DNA of 64,000 nt from Sambucus nigra (GCA_949130495.1 OX422211.1:450537219-450601218), one strand, 5' to 3'; shown: positions 11,396 to 23,942, numbered from the stretch's first letter. Program-made: numbers and translations. Notes: generated from the letters alone by a model not told the origin.

Positions 11396-13143
11396 CCAAT
11401 GTTGATGAATCTTCTATTACACTCGAGTCTTTGGACAGAGAAATTGATTTGTTTCTAAACAGTTTAAGAATTTTGTTAAGTTTAGAAATAAGTTTGCTTT
11501 GAGTGACGGTCAACCTAATTTTTTAAACGAACCTCATGATAATTTTTTGGAGAAGAAAAAATTGAAAAATCAGAACCTAAGAAGGACTTTAGTCGTATTC
11601 AATGTAGAAAATGTAACGAATTTGATCATTTTGCTAATAAGTATTTGCCACAAATTAAATGTCAATCCTCAAATAAAGTATGTTTCTAAAACTTGGGATG
11701 ATAGTTTTGATGGTGATTGTGATAAAGCGAATAAGAAATTTAAAGCTTTTACCTCTTATTATGTTATTAAGTCTAAGGACATTTTTTTACAGTTGTCTAC
11801 TCGTTTTGGAGATTCTAATTTATAGGTAGATAATTGTGAGTTAGACTTTGTGAATTTATCCCATATCTCACCTACTCAATTCCAACCTACTACGACAGCT
11901 TCCTTACTTAATATTGGTAATACCTTTTACGATGTTGATGAATCTGGTGATGTAGACGATTCTGTCGTTATAGAAGGGTGTGCAAGTACGAGTTTAGAAG
12001 ATTGTGTGAGTAATAATTCCATTGATAACACTATTGAAGACAACATTGATTTAGGGAAATTAATTCTAGGTTGTTGGCTAAAAATAACGCCTTAAACAAT
12101 CCAATCAAGTCAATAAATGAAGAATCCAACTTTCATGTAGGTGAACTTGAAAATGATGTTTCATTTCTAGAGAAAAGAATTGTCATGTTAACTAAGCTTA
12201 ATCACCCTCTTGAAATTGAAAACAAGGAGGTGTTGTTTAAATTTAATGAATCGCAAAAAGAACTTGATGTTGTTTTGAAAAAGTTAAAGGGTTATTAGAA
12301 TTCTGGTTATGCTTTAAAATCCATAAATAAGAATATGATTCATGACCAATCTACAGGTGCACTAGGATTTGAGGGAAAAGAATTTGATGTGACTAATTTT
12401 GTCAACTTTAAGGAACAATTTCCTGATTCAACAGAAATTAGGATGTATTTTAAACATGTTCAAAATGTGGGTTGTTCTACTCCTACTAAACCTGTGTTTT
12501 ATGCAATTTTCGTCATAAAACTGTTCACTTAAAAAAATTTGTTTTAAGAAATTAGGACAAAACAAATATGACTTAGACAAATTTAGGCAAACTAAAAATG
12601 TTAGGAATAATGTAACTTTCAAGCCTACTTTTAAATGTGGATTTTGTTCTAAAATGGGACATTTAGAGAAATTTTGTTATAAAAGGATGAATTTAAACAT
12701 AAAAATTGAAGTTACAAATCAGCACACCAAGTATAATAAAGCCAAATGTGCTGAAAGAAAGATTTTTCATTGTAACTTTTGTTCCAAATTTGGACAATTA
12801 GAACATTTTTTCTTTAAGCATTTGAGTTTTAGTAGAAAATGTGAGAATTTTGAAGAATGGAACGTGCCCTTTAATCCTAAATCCAATGCTAGACATGTGT
12901 TTCGGTGTAACTTTTGTCTCAAAACGGGTCACTTGGGACAATTCTTCTGTAAGAGTTTAAATAGACATAAAAAAGGTGTTAATAGTATGTCTAGGATTCC
13001 ATTAAAATCTAAATTTATTGTGAAGCGACCAAATTTATTTCTGGTAATATCCATTTTAAAATTGTTGCCCCCAAAGTTGAGACTAGGTGGATTAAGAAAG
13101 AAGATTTAGGTTACAAAATGGGTTGTATCAATGTCCCAAACTA
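11396..13143 (+). pseudogene. Copia-type Gag, C-terminal part with repeated zinc knuckles
   Basis: This resumes the gag gene interrupted at 726. In order it shows a degenerate knuckle near 11600 (CRKCNEFDHF, last Cys lost), an acidic linker (11699-12095), a hydrophilic helix that looks like a coiled coil (12071-12298), then four knuckle-like modules from 12502 on. It ends with a TRWIKKEDLG segment resembling the WVPK tail found after knuckles in plant copia Gag. The expected next step would be the protease motif (DSGCS-type), but no protease, integrase or RT follows: stops accumulate and a polypurine tract is reached at 13520. The element therefore looks gag-only and non-autonomous. Frameshifts between open pieces make it a pseudogene. 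Confidence 0.65.
12502..12949 (+). repeat. Tandem CCHC zinc-knuckle modules, period 135 bp
   Basis: Knuckle starts lie at 12502 (decayed, shifted by one base), 12636, 12771 and 12906, so spacings are 134, 135 and 135 bp (45 codons). Only the 12636 copy is a full CX2CX4HX4C (CGFCSKMGHLEKFC). The 12771 copy has Gln for His and Phe for the last Cys. The 12906 copy has CNFCLKTGHLGQFF, with the last Cys lost. Equal spacing shows the whole 45-residue module was duplicated, not only the finger. Confidence 0.7.
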
Positions 13144-13308
13144 GTTTGTTTTAGTTGTTTGTTAGTAGTTTTATCTGCTTTTCTATTGTACTAACTTTTT
13201 ATAGGATTCTTCCTTACCATTTGTCCCTTTGAAACAAACAGGTGGATAATTTTAGACTCATTTGGTTTATTGTATTTACAATTCTTGTTGTCGAGTCTAA
13301 TAGGAATC

Positions 13309-13475
13309 CATGTTGTTAGTTATGTTATGTACTCTTATATTTGTTTTTAGGATTGCATGTTGGTAGTTGAGTTATGTACTCTTCTATTTTTTTTAAGAAT
13401 TGCATGTTGTTAGTTAAGTTATGTACTCTTCTATTTTTAGGACTCGTGGGTATAGTTGAGTTATGTAATATGTGT
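13309..13475 (+). repeat. 47-bp tandem repeat, about 3.5 copies
   Basis: CATGTTGTTAGT-type starts occur at 13309, 13356 and 13403, exactly 47 bp apart, each followed by GTTATGTACTCTT; a partial fourth copy begins near 13450. The array lies between the gag end and the polypurine tract. Nothing suggests it is coding. Confidence 0.8.
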
Positions 13476-13519
13476 GGTTTTTCATCTTTGAGTCTCAAAT
13501 TAGTTTGTCCCAAAACTGG

Positions 13520-13533
13520 CCAAAGGGGGAGAT
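13520..13533 (+). other. Polypurine tract of the gag-only copia-like element
   Basis: CCAAAGGGGGAGAT followed by TG is the classic plant copia plus-strand primer and LTR junction. It closes the gag-only element with no pol upstream. Confidence 0.7.
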
Positions 13534-14052
13534 TGAAAATCTTATTCTTCTTGTGTTAACTCAATTTTGAGACAAATAATTTTTTTATGCTACTGCATTT
13601 TTATTTTCTAATTAAAATTTATTTTTATAAACCTTTTGAATCATATTTTTCTTTTTTTTTATTTAATAAAAAAATATTTTTATATATTTTTAATGTATAT
13701 TTTTAATTTAAAATAATTTTTATATACTGATTTATGCATGTACCCCTATTTTATGTCTCTCGTTTTTACCCTTTGACTGGTCTGGTGAAAGTCGTGACTA
13801 CCCTTTTTATGTGTGTGTATTACCATTTTCCCAATCATTCTTATCGATCCTTCTATCTCATCTATAAATAGGAGTGTTGGGGTATTTCGAAAAAGAGAGA
13901 TTTTTTACAAAACTCACCCAAAATTCTATTAATTTTTCTTCTCATTTTCTCTTTCCTACATTTACAAACAACCTACTCTACTTTGAGATTTTTCTTAGAT
14001 CTTTACCTCTTTATACCACTGTCTACACTCATACAGTTTGTTGAGAGGTTCA
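13534..14052 (+). repeat. LTR of the gag-only copia-like element (right limit tentative)
   Basis: Starts TGAAAATC right after the polypurine tract and contains a promoter-like TATA box at 13863. The right limit is uncertain: a CA at 14051-14052 is followed within a few bases by TTGGTATCAT, which resembles the first eight bases of a tRNA-Met primer site. If that is real, the LTR is about 519 bp and would have a second internal region after it. No duplicate LTR is visible in the window, since the 5' copy should be to the left. Confidence 0.45.
13863..13870 (+). promoter_or_regulatory. TATA box in the copia-like LTR
   Basis: TATAAATA about 330 bp into the LTR, in a CTCATC-TATAAATAGG context typical of plant LTR promoters. 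Confidence 0.5.
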
Positions 14053-14299
14053 TGTTGGTATCATTTCTGATTTTGAGACTCAAAGAACATGTTAAGTCTT
14101 GTGGGTTTGTAGTTGATGTTTAAAGATCTGGAACCCTCCTAGCTTGAACGACATTTGGTTTGGTGATCATTTTAAGGAGTCTCTTAAAAATATCATTTTG
14201 GCTTTCTCTGTGAGATCTCTTACTCCTCTTATATGTATAGTTATACATATATAAGTATACATATTTATGCATAATACATATTATATAAGTTTGCTACTT

Positions 14300-14439
<140 letters not shown>

Positions 14440-15639
14440 TTATTTGTAATTCTTACCAGATTTGTCTAATGATTTGTTTGTTTGTTTAAAACTTTGGTTA
14501 CTTAAAGGTTTTTTTAACAAAAGATCTGCCTATTTGTTTGCATGTTGAAGAATTTGATAACAAGATCTTATTTATTTTCGTTTATAAATCTAAAATCGGC
14601 TTCTGGTTGTTGAGGTGTTGTTCTGATCTATTTTCTTTATGAGGTATGATTTTGATCTAAAATATAAAGTTTTTGAGTCCTTGTATTTATGCAAAAGTGT
14701 ACACTACCTTGATTTAATTTTGTTCAGTTGTGTAAATTTACACTTTTGGTATACACTTTGTGTTTAGCGTGTGGACATTTACATAATTGTTTTGAACTTA
14801 ACCTTAATTACTACTATTGATTATTTTTTTTTACTAAAAGAAAAAACCTTGTATGTGTTTAATCTTTTAGTTACCTATAATCTTTTTATGTTCTGATTAA
14901 AACCGATCTCATTACATTAATTCGGTTTTTGTAGCACTGCACGAATTCTCCTGTGTTGAGTGTGTAGTGTGCGTGTGTTCCAAATGTTCACTGACTTGGT
15001 TTGATTAGTGTTGTATTTCAGTTAGATTGTGGTGTTGTTTAACTTAATCTTGGTGTACTAGTTGTATTGATTAAGTTAGATTATGTACACTTGTAATTTG
15101 TAACTAATCATTGGTAATAGTCAACTTGTGTGTGTGAGTGTTCCTATAGATCTAAGGGGCTCGGGGTTTTCCATTTCGATGGTTTCCTCATGATCAAATA
15201 TTGTGTTACAATCTGCTTTTCCTCATTCCATTCTAAATCTTTTTATTCGGGAAACATCATCACAAATATGTTTTTACTTATTTGTTTGTGTACAACAGTT
15301 TTAATCAAACTTTCAAAATTGATTCTAAAAAAGGTTAGAATTTATTTAATAACTAATACATGTTAGGGTGGTTAGCTCATTTCAATGAGAATCATCAATA
15401 TTTAAGGATAACGTCAAGTGTAAAATTTCAAATTAGAGGGTTGAGATCAAGTCGTTCCATTAATTTCAAATTGACATTGTTCTCGGTTTTCCCCCTAACT
15501 TTTCATCTTTTGGCTTCTCCCGTACACCCGTTGATTTCATCTCTCTCTATCATTTCATTTTGACCCTTAATCTAAACCTACTCCTAAACAACTTCACTCC
15601 TAACTCAGCTTCCCCCCCCTCCTACGCTACCACAACAGG
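14440..15639. other. AT-rich sequence, no gene recognised
   Basis: Short open frames only, none with a recognisable motif. Poly-T and TTTG-rich stretches are common. It may be the remainder of the copia-like element or its flank. Confidence 0.5.
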
Positions 15640-15935
15640 TAATCTCTCCAACACGCTATTGCCAGGCAGGCTTTGATCTGGACCAGATCGATGCCCCGTG
15701 GAAGGCTCCAGTGAGGCCAACCAGGTTTGCTCCCAAACCAGAACCACCATCCTCATCACAACAGTCGCCACCGCCTTAAATACTCGATTCAACTACAAAA
15801 GATGAATCTGTTATCGCCAATGGCACCACTAAAATGAACATCGAAACTGTACAGGAATTAGAAGAAGCATCAAATTGTTCAATAAATTGACGTCTTATTC
15901 ACCTCCACCGTTGATTCCAACACTTTTTAGGTAAG
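15640..15935 (+). pseudogene. Possible gene fragment, Pro/Ser-rich, function unknown
   Basis: GC content rises here. One frame reads GFDLDQIDAPWKAPVRPTRF then FAPKPEPPSSSQQSPPP before a stop. After a change of frame a second stretch (QELEEAS, then KLFNKLTSYSPPPLIPTL) leads to AG-GTAAGTAA, a good splice-donor match. This looks like a first exon of a host gene that has frameshifted. The basic RFAPKPEP pattern faintly recalls N-termini of RNA polymerase III subunit RPC4-like proteins, but I would not name it. Capture by a mobile element is possible; no element ends are seen. Confidence 0.3.
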
Positions 15936-18560
15936 TAACGTGTATTACAATTTTATGCGATTTGTGCGTTAATTAACTATTGTTGAAATTTTGTCTATCC
16001 ACTACTCCATTTATGGGTTATAACAGACAAATCTGCAACACACACCATCCACTACTCCATTTATGATATGTAAAACATTCAAAATTTTAGAGTTTTATTT
16101 TATTTTCTCTTCCCCTTCTCTTTCCCCGATATGTATTTTGTTATTTTTTATTGTTGTACATTTATTGAAAGATGGTCAGATATGGTTCAAAACTCATTTT
16201 GTTCTTCATGTGTGTATAGATGTTATACAAATTGTTAATTTGGAATTGGTTCTAAGAATGTGTCCATCTGCTATTTCATTTACGGTAGGTCAAACATTGA
16301 CAATTTTAGAGTTTTATTGTATTCTCTCTACAGTAACAATGGTTGAAAGATGGATGGAGCACGCAATTGTTAATGAATTTGACGTAAATTTTGTTCTACA
16401 GAGGAATCGGAGATAATTCTACAGTTTAAATGATTTGGAGCTAATTCTACAGTAAAAGTTTTTTTTGGTTTGTTTAAATGATTTTATCGAATGTTTAAAC
16501 TAGCAAACATGTATGTCATTGTCAGATGTACCAGTAAAAAAACTTTTGATTTGGTTTAAACAATGACATAAAATCAATCAAATACAGTAACAATGGTTTA
16601 AACTTTTGATTCTATAGTAACAATTTTCAAGGTGAATATGTTTCTTTGGGATGCATATTATAGTAAGAAGGCTCAAGAGAAGGGTAGGTTTAGTTTTTGG
16701 ATTAACATTATTCATTTCTTATTTTTCAACGGACATTATTAATTTCTGATTTTTCAAAACCAATGCAAAACAAGAAATCTTTGAAATGACATTATTCATT
16801 TCTGATTTTTGTAAATGAAATTTTGAAGTTAATGTTCTATGTTCTTCATATATCCTTTACGAGGACCTTTCTTGCTTCATGGTATGATAATGATCATACA
16901 TGCAAGCCATTGCCATGTAATTTGGATCTCAATATGAGTTCACCATCTTGTTTTATGCGATTTTTTAGTCACTCTTTTTTTAGTTCTGTTTTAAGCACCG
17001 GATTGAATTGATGGTTGTGTAATGATTTCATATAATGATTTTAAATCTCCACTAAATCATCATTAGTGTCCTTTGTCAATATGTTCTGTTCTGTTTCAAA
17101 TTGATACTATGTTCTATTTCAAATTGATGCGTCATTGATGTTCTTGAGTTGATGTTCTAAAGTTGAGTAATGTTTTTAAAATTGCCCTTCTTTATTTTGA
17201 ATATGCAAATGGTTTTGTGCAGGGCAACACATCCACACCTAATTGATAGTTGCTGAAATGTTTTCAAGTGGTAAATGGTCTTGGTTCAAAAATATTCTTA
17301 TTTATCATCTTACACTCATCATTTACAGACTAAAGATGTGCTCTCTTTAATAAATTGATTTAAATATATCTCACTAACCTTACTTAAAGGTGCATGTATA
17401 TTTGGAGTCGATGTTTCACACATGGGGTGGTGACACAATGGTACGGCAACCGAAATACTCCTCGAGTCCTGCCACTATTTTACTCTTGCCGACGTGTGGT
17501 CAGTTGGTTGTTTATCTGGTTGTTAATTTCATATTGTTGAGAAATCTGATAAGTATCGGGAAGATTCACTCACGATCTCGAGCACTTTGAATGATGGTAG
17601 TAAAAAGAAAGGGTTGTCATTATGGATGTGGTAAAAAAAACATACAAGAGACACAAGGACTTTAAATCCACTCGATTATTGGATTCATTCAAGGAAGATA
17701 TATTTTTGGTATAAGATTTTTGTGACAATGAATGAGACAAGCGTGATGTGGGCGATACAAGTGAGATGGTGTAATTGTGTACTCCCTTGCAAACATGCTT
17801 TGATTGCGATGAGATTTTTTATCGTCTTAATGTGGAATGTCGACATAATAACCGGGTGTAAATGGAAGTTTCTTCGAAATTTTGAATTGCCTATTGTGAT
17901 ACATGTTATTTTTTGAGTTAAATAGTTGATGATATATGCGAGCGCCAAGATGGACTAGTATTATTGTTATTATTGTTGTGGTATTTTGTGTTGTCTGAAC
18001 ATGGTGGATAGTCATATAAACAAAGGAAATTTTGTCCAATTTTTACAAAATATTTTTATAATGAATGGAATATGATTGTTTAGTCGAGGGATGAAATTTT
18101 TGCCATTTTGCAATTACGCACTTTGAAAATTTTTTCCGCTTTGCGATTAGGTATTTTGGAAAAAAAAAATTCATCCTTCAGGCACGGGCAATATATATAT
18201 ATATATACGCACACTTGTGCATCATTGGTTTGTTTTACATATTTATATATATGGTATGTTTTGTTTTGAGTTTTTGCATCTACATCTAATACATGTATGA
18301 TATTTTCTTCAGAGTCAAGTGTTTTTAAAATGTTATTATATATGATTATATATGTATCTTTTGTTGCTTGCTTTCATTGGCATCTTATGTATATTATACA
18401 TCAAAATTGGTGCCATTTGCTCAATATTTGGATTATTTTTGCTTGTGTCTCCTAGTATGTTTATCGTTACTTGTTACAATTTACACCTTTAAAGGATATA
18501 CTATATTTCATCTATGTTTACAAGATTTACATTATGGGGGAAAATTGTTTATTTTGTCCA
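15936..18560. other. AT-rich intergenic sequence with local repeats
   Basis: No convincing gene. A direct repeat links 16043-16110 and 16260-16330 (both contain CAATTTTAGAGTTTTATT-like text). A short Cys/His-rich stretch near 17760-17800 (CNCVLPCKHALIAM) faintly recalls a SWIM finger of Mutator-type transposases but lacks supporting flanks. A TA-rich run lies at 18188-18207. Confidence 0.5.
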
Positions 18561-19010
18561 CCCTATTCTTTGTTTATTCCTGAAGAAAAAGGAGGAGAAA
18601 TGGTATATAACTCTGTAAATCAGGGTGAGATTTTGACCCTGGGGGAGATGTCCTATCTTAGGTAGATATTTTTAGACAAAGAGAGAGGGTTTAATCATAT
18701 GAGAAATCATATTGTTATATATACAAGTTAAATTTGAAATGTTTATTTAAGTGTTCAGGTTTGCAATGATGCGACAAAGTTTACAGAAGAGAAAACACGT
18801 TGTGTTTGTCAAGTGTTGCACTTTATCCTTTTGGGGTTAGTATTGATTCGTTTATAGAGCTTAGCATCTTATTTTGTCCCATAATCGATAAAGGGGATAT
18901 TTGTAAAGACATTTTTTTGCATAATTCAATTTTTATGTTCTGGATTAATTTCGTTTGGACAAAACCTTTGGGTCATAGGTTAGGACTTGATTTTATTTAC
19001 ACATAGTCCA
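18561..19010 (+). mobile_element. Copia-like 3' end debris (polypurine tract and LTR start)
   Basis: Two purine-rich junctions resemble plant copia 3' ends: GGGGGAGATGTC near 18641, and ATAAAGGGGATATTTGTAAAG near 18888, followed by text ending TTTGGACAAAACC that is common in SIRE-like LTR starts. No coding domain accompanies them, and the sequence stops where the Ty3/gypsy LTR remnant begins. Low confidence. Confidence 0.3.
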
Positions 19011-19200
19011 GAATAATATTATTAATATTACTAATTAATTATTATGAACATATGTTACAAAAATCATAGTGTATGGAATATTTAATTATCATATAAATTA
19101 TACCAAATTATTATTACCAAGCCAAACAAGTAATAATTAATTTCATTTATTAATCGTTAATAAATAATAATTATAGTCCGTGAAAATATGAGGTATTACA
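19011..19200 (-). repeat. Truncated Ty3/gypsy LTR end (element A, left LTR remnant)
   Basis: Ends GAGGTATTACA and is followed by TTCATCCCCC, exactly the LTR/polypurine junction seen in elements B and C when read on the minus strand. Only about 190 bp of the LTR remains. Confidence 0.65.
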
Positions 19201-19343
19201 TTCATCCCCCTAATAAAGGAATTTCGTCCTCGGAATTCGATAAAGCTTAACGTTAAAACATAACCTGCACAAATATCATTGGCTTATATGCAATTAGCTT
19301 GTACTCGTATCCCATGAGATACAAGAAAAGGCTTACATACGCC
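19201..19343 (-). other. Internal-region remnant between two element A LTRs
   Basis: Starts with the polypurine complement CCCCCTAATAAAGG and AATTTCGTCCTCGG, matching the pol-end untranslated sequence of element C (AATTTCGTCCCGAA). Only 143 bp separate this LTR end from the next LTR start, so nearly the whole internal region, including any primer site, is gone. Confidence 0.6.
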
Positions 19344-20681
19344 CGTGACACCGCGCCCAATTAAATACCGAGTGATTAGTCCTTTGTTAAATTAAATAGG
19401 ATTCACATTTGGTTCATTCTTAGCATCACTGTCGAAAACCATTAATTACTAATCACCTATTTCTTAATTAAGTCGGTGTCAAATTTTATCTTTTCATTAA
19501 CAAATAATAATAACTAGAAATTAGAATAAACCATTCGCACATGAATAGAATCTAAGCCATTAAGGAATATAAATAATTAAATTTCTTACAAATAAACTAT
19601 CGGCTACAAAATCCAAATCCAAATAATAAATCCAACAGATAAATAAATAAATGTTAACATAAGTCTGAACTCAATAAACTGAATAAAGTACTGTAAGGGC
19701 AACATGCCCAAAGATGAAATACTAAGATAATGAAATCCTAATATAGAACGAACAACTGAGGCATGTAGTCCAAATCCTGCATGCATCCCGATATGCTATA
19801 GCTATGCATCCTTGGAATAGATAATCAAGTATGGCGTCCCTATGACTGGACACCTAAAAGGCTTTGAAAATATTTATAACAAGCGTTAGAACCAAAAACG
19901 TTTTGAAAAACATTTAGCATGTATTTATCATGGTTTAAAAATCAGTTATTAGATACACTTGTTAGGTTCATGTACACTCTCTTGAGTTTCCTTACCTCTC
20001 AACTATAGTGCACTCTTAATATTTTCTACTCAGTCAAGCTAGCTATACTGCCCAAGCTAACTAGACATAAGTATCCATCTGAACTATCGACTCATTTAAG
20101 TCCCCGCACTGCCCTTATAGTACGATATCCGATTTACATTTCACGTATGTTATTAATATCGTAAGTAACATTTCCCATATGTTATCATTTAATCATTTAA
20201 TTAAGTTTATCTACTTAATCTTCTTTTTAGATATACACTATCTAACTACCTACGGTCACACATAAGTATAATATTCACACAAGTATATATTTTACACACT
20301 AATATATACAACTACGACCTCCCTTAGAATAACCACCATTAATATGGGTATACTCTGCTATCAAGTCCATGTATCACACGTACTACATTAAGGACTATTG
20401 TTTCGGCATTTCTCCTCGAACCCTAAATCAAATAACACGTAATCGAGGCGAACATTGTTCTAAGCCTTTGGGTTATGCACATACCTAAGGCACCCAAATA
20501 CCCTTCCAGTCCCACTAATACACGTCACATAGTGAGCCGCCCTAAGTTCTATGTTCTGGAGCACAAATCAAGACCTCACTGTCATCGTCAAGGTAGGATC
20601 GCACACTACACGAAAACCTCTGGGATAGCAAGCAGCGTAGGTAAGTTAACATGTAATACTAGTTATATAATAAGATCACAC

Positions 20682-20690
<9 letters not shown>
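19344..20690 (-). repeat. Element A LTR, left part
   Basis: Starts GTGACACCGCGCCCAATTAA, equivalent to TGTGACACCCCGACTAATTA of element C, with AGCATCACTGTCGAAAACCA shortly after. Runs to the TA microsatellite that borders the inserted DNA. Confidence 0.75.

Positions 20691-20714
<24 letters not shown>
20687..20714. repeat. (TA)n at the left edge of the insert
   Basis: About 28 bp of TA, directly followed by ATAATAAAGCAGGAGG. Helitrons prefer AT targets, so the element's 5' end probably lies in or just after this run. Confidence 0.8.
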
Positions 20715-20716
<2 letters not shown>

Positions 20717-20734
20717 AAGCAGGAGGGTGTTTTG

Positions 20735-20806
20735 CCACATCATACAAGTTTTGCCACATCATATAGCCACGTCATACAACTTTTTCCACGTCATATAATA
20801 AAGGAG
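20735..20806 (+). repeat. Four CCAC(A/G)TCATA repeats near the Helitron 5' end
   Basis: GCCACATCATA twice, then GCCACGTCATA and TCCACGTCATA within about 70 bp, followed by TAATAAAGGAG. Subterminal repeats of this kind occur near Helitron ends. The last two contain CACGTCA, which is also an ABRE/bZIP-like core. Confidence 0.6.
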
Positions 20807-21699
20807 AAAGAATTTTTTTATCTCTCCGAACTGATGGCCAAGATTATATCTCGGAGGATTTGGTCTTTATCAACATCTTATGTTTGTCTCTAAGGGATTT
20901 GGATCTAATGGTTTCACACGAAGGCACGTGTAACTCATTCATGCTCGGTAGGAAACACGTTTGGTCTCACCTTTTGCATTGAGATTAAATAAATAGCACT
21001 AGGCTCAAGAAAAGATATCGCTGACAAGAAATATCTCGCATTAACACACGCATTCTCTCTCTGTCTCCCCACTTTTACCAGAGCACAAGGCTCGAGAAGA
21101 GAAGAGAGTTACCAGATCACGAGGCTAGATGTTGAGCATACCCCGTATACACGCACTCTAATCCTTAAGATCCTCTCTCCACATCGTTTTTTATTTTTAT
21201 TTTTGGGTTCAAATTATATACAAACTTTCTTTGTTTACAGGTTCGTTCATTTTTGCCACAACTTTGATGTAGCGTTCATCTAACTCAGTTCCTCTGTGTG
21301 GGGGACAGAACATGGCGTTGGTTTTTTTTTTGTAGCTATTTGATTACAAAACCCACACCACCACATAAAATAAGGTCAGTTTTGTAGCTATTTGATTACA
21401 AAACCCATTTCGATCTCTCAAGATCGTGGATTATTTTGGGTTTTGAAAGTTCTGAATCTGCCATTTAGTTATCACATTTGTAATTGTTTTGCTGTCTTCG
21501 TTGGTTACTGTTTGTATTTAGATGGGTTTCAATAGTTTTATACAATGAAAAAATGGTCCCTTCCTTTGTATTTAGATGGATTTCAATAGTTTTTTTCATA
21601 TGGAGTTGTTTTTGTTATTTGAACTTAACAGGGAGTGGATTGCAACAATCAACACGGAAAGAGGGCTTTGCTACTATAATGCCCTTTCTTCTGATGGTA

Positions 21700-21850
21700 A
21701 TAGATTTTTTTAACAATTGGTGCATGTAATCGAAGAAGCCCTCTCCAGAAAAATGACGGTGAGGGAAAACACTCAAGAAAACTCTCAGTTCTGCGATGGT
21801 GACGGATCCGGTGAAGGTGACGGCGAGGATCAGTTCTGCGAGGGTAAGCT
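21700..21850 (+). other. Acidic coding-like patch inside the Helitron
   Basis: An open frame of 90 residues (21717-21989) contains a Gly/Asp/Glu-rich repeat (QFCDGDGSGEGDGEDQFCEG). It may be a captured exon or low-complexity sequence. I do not recognise it. Confidence 0.25.
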
Positions 21851-23942
21851 TCAGTATGCTCCAATTTGTGGATATCCCACTTTTATTTGGAGATTACACG
21901 AGGGTACTTGGAGTTTATTTTTATTCACGACTATTTTGATGGGGTATTTTTCAATTTGTAATATGTATATTCTTTTGATAATGTTTTAACTGTAGTTTTA
22001 TCTTCATCTCCCAAACTCATCTCGGTACACGTATGTCCTTCTACCTCCTTTATTTCCCTCATAGTTCTAGATAATGTGTATCGAATGTTTGTATAACTGT
22101 GTTCCTCTGTTTTTCTACAAACTGTGTTTGTTAACACCTGGTACTTGAGTAAGCCTCCACCTCATTTACAGTTATACATCTTTGTTCAAAAAATTGATTC
22201 CTCTGATTTTTATATTTACACGTGTATATAAAATAGTTGGCATTGTTAAAGTAAGATATTTTTTATTGACAGAATACCTGAGAGTTCATTTGGGCAAAAA
22301 AATTATTCGTAGTTTGGAGTGTTAGTTTAATGGCCAGTTCGTCATAATTTTAGTACCGTTGTAGAACCCAGTTCATAGTTTTGTTTAAAACCCAGGTAAG
22401 TTTCCATCAGCTTTTGGTTATTAATGGTTTGTTTTGTTTTAATCGTTTTTGTCTATTTGAGTGAGGGCAATGTTGCTGTTCGTTTTTAGTTTGTGATAAT
22501 GTGTTTCTTCACACCCAGTTCTGAACGACTGAACATTCATATGGCATCTTTGATGTTGCAGAACTGACATGGCACCTGCTACCTTCTCTTCTTTATCCGG
22601 ACAACATGGCCCCTGCGACAGCAAGTAGTAGCAACATGGCCCCTGCTACCTTCTCTCCTTCTTTACTTGGTGACTCCGTGTTTGAGATTTTTTTGTAATT
22701 TTTGTTGGTATTTGGGGTTTCCCAGTTAGCGTGTGTATAATAAAGCGTGTTTAGATCACTAATTGTGAAACAAGGGAGTAATTTTTGTTGGAATTTTGGG
22801 TTTTCTCACTATTTTTTTCCTTTCACTAATTGTGTTTTTATGAAGCGTGATATTGTAATTTCTCTAAATTCTATATGATTCATCATTGGTTGGGCTACAT
22901 GTGTGTGTATTTTCATTTAACAAAACTTATTTCGCTAAAACATAATTTATTTCGAACTAAATGGACCCTGAGTTTTTTTGTTGTGTTACAATTTCAGAAA
23001 TTAAAAAAAAAATTAATTTTTTTCGTATTGATGTTAAACATTTAAGGATAATATTGATAAGAACAACTCAAAATATATTTTAGTATTTTAAAAAAATTGG
23101 ATCCATATTTGACATTTTTTAAATTTAAATTTTGATTAATTTTTTTAAAATGCCAAAAAAAATCTGTGAGTTCATTTTTTAACGTTCCATTCAAATGTTT
23201 GACATTCATATAAAAAAATAAAAATAATTTTTTTAAACGATAATACGTTAACATAACTCAACACACAAGATAAATTGAGTGCATTCAATTTTTTTTGCAT
23301 TCTCAAAATTGAGTGAGTTCTAAAGTATCCAAAAGTAATATAGAATTAAAAAAATTTAAACAAAAATTGAAGAAAATTTAGTGCTACGTATGATATGACA
23401 CAGTTTAATTATTTTGTTTCAAGAATGAAATATTTTACCTCTAACCAAACTGACTATAAAATATATGATTTTTTCTCTTTAAAACTGTTGATTATTTCTA
23501 TTACTATGTTTAATTCATACGTGGGGTTTAGAACCCAATAACATGACTTATATTTTATGTTTTGTTTTAAATATTTTAGTTCATAATAATTTTCACCCAA
23601 TTGTATGTGTAAAATCAAAATTGATTGGAGTTAGAAATGCGTAATATCAGTAATAGTGAGTACGAGTGTATGTCCAAATAATTCTTTGAGTGTTATCATT
23701 TTAAAATTAATTGAAAATGAAATGCCATTTGCAAATACTATGTCAATTTACAATAGGTGAGATAATATTTTATTAGTAAATTTCAAATAGTCTTGCACAA
23801 AATTATATCTATAAAAATAGTCACGATAAAAAATAATTAAGAACATGAACTAATGGTAGGTCGCTAATAAAAATGTACCGGGATAAAATGATGAGTGTGC
23901 TATCGGTACGGGTATAAATTTATCATGGAAAAAAATTTATCG

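Noticed and set aside
14054..14070. TTGGTATCAT as a primer-binding site after the copia-like LTR
   Set aside because: Only the first eight bases match the tRNA-Met site and it would follow a 3' LTR. Kept only as a hint about the LTR end.
17722..17916. SWIM-like CNCVLPCKH stretch as a Mutator transposase
   Set aside because: Spacing between the Cys pairs is too short and no transposase catalytic region or terminal inverted repeats are visible nearby.
18170..18210. GGCACGGGCAATATATA as another Helitron end
   Set aside because: It resembles the hairpin arm at 23953 but has no partner arm and no CTRR.
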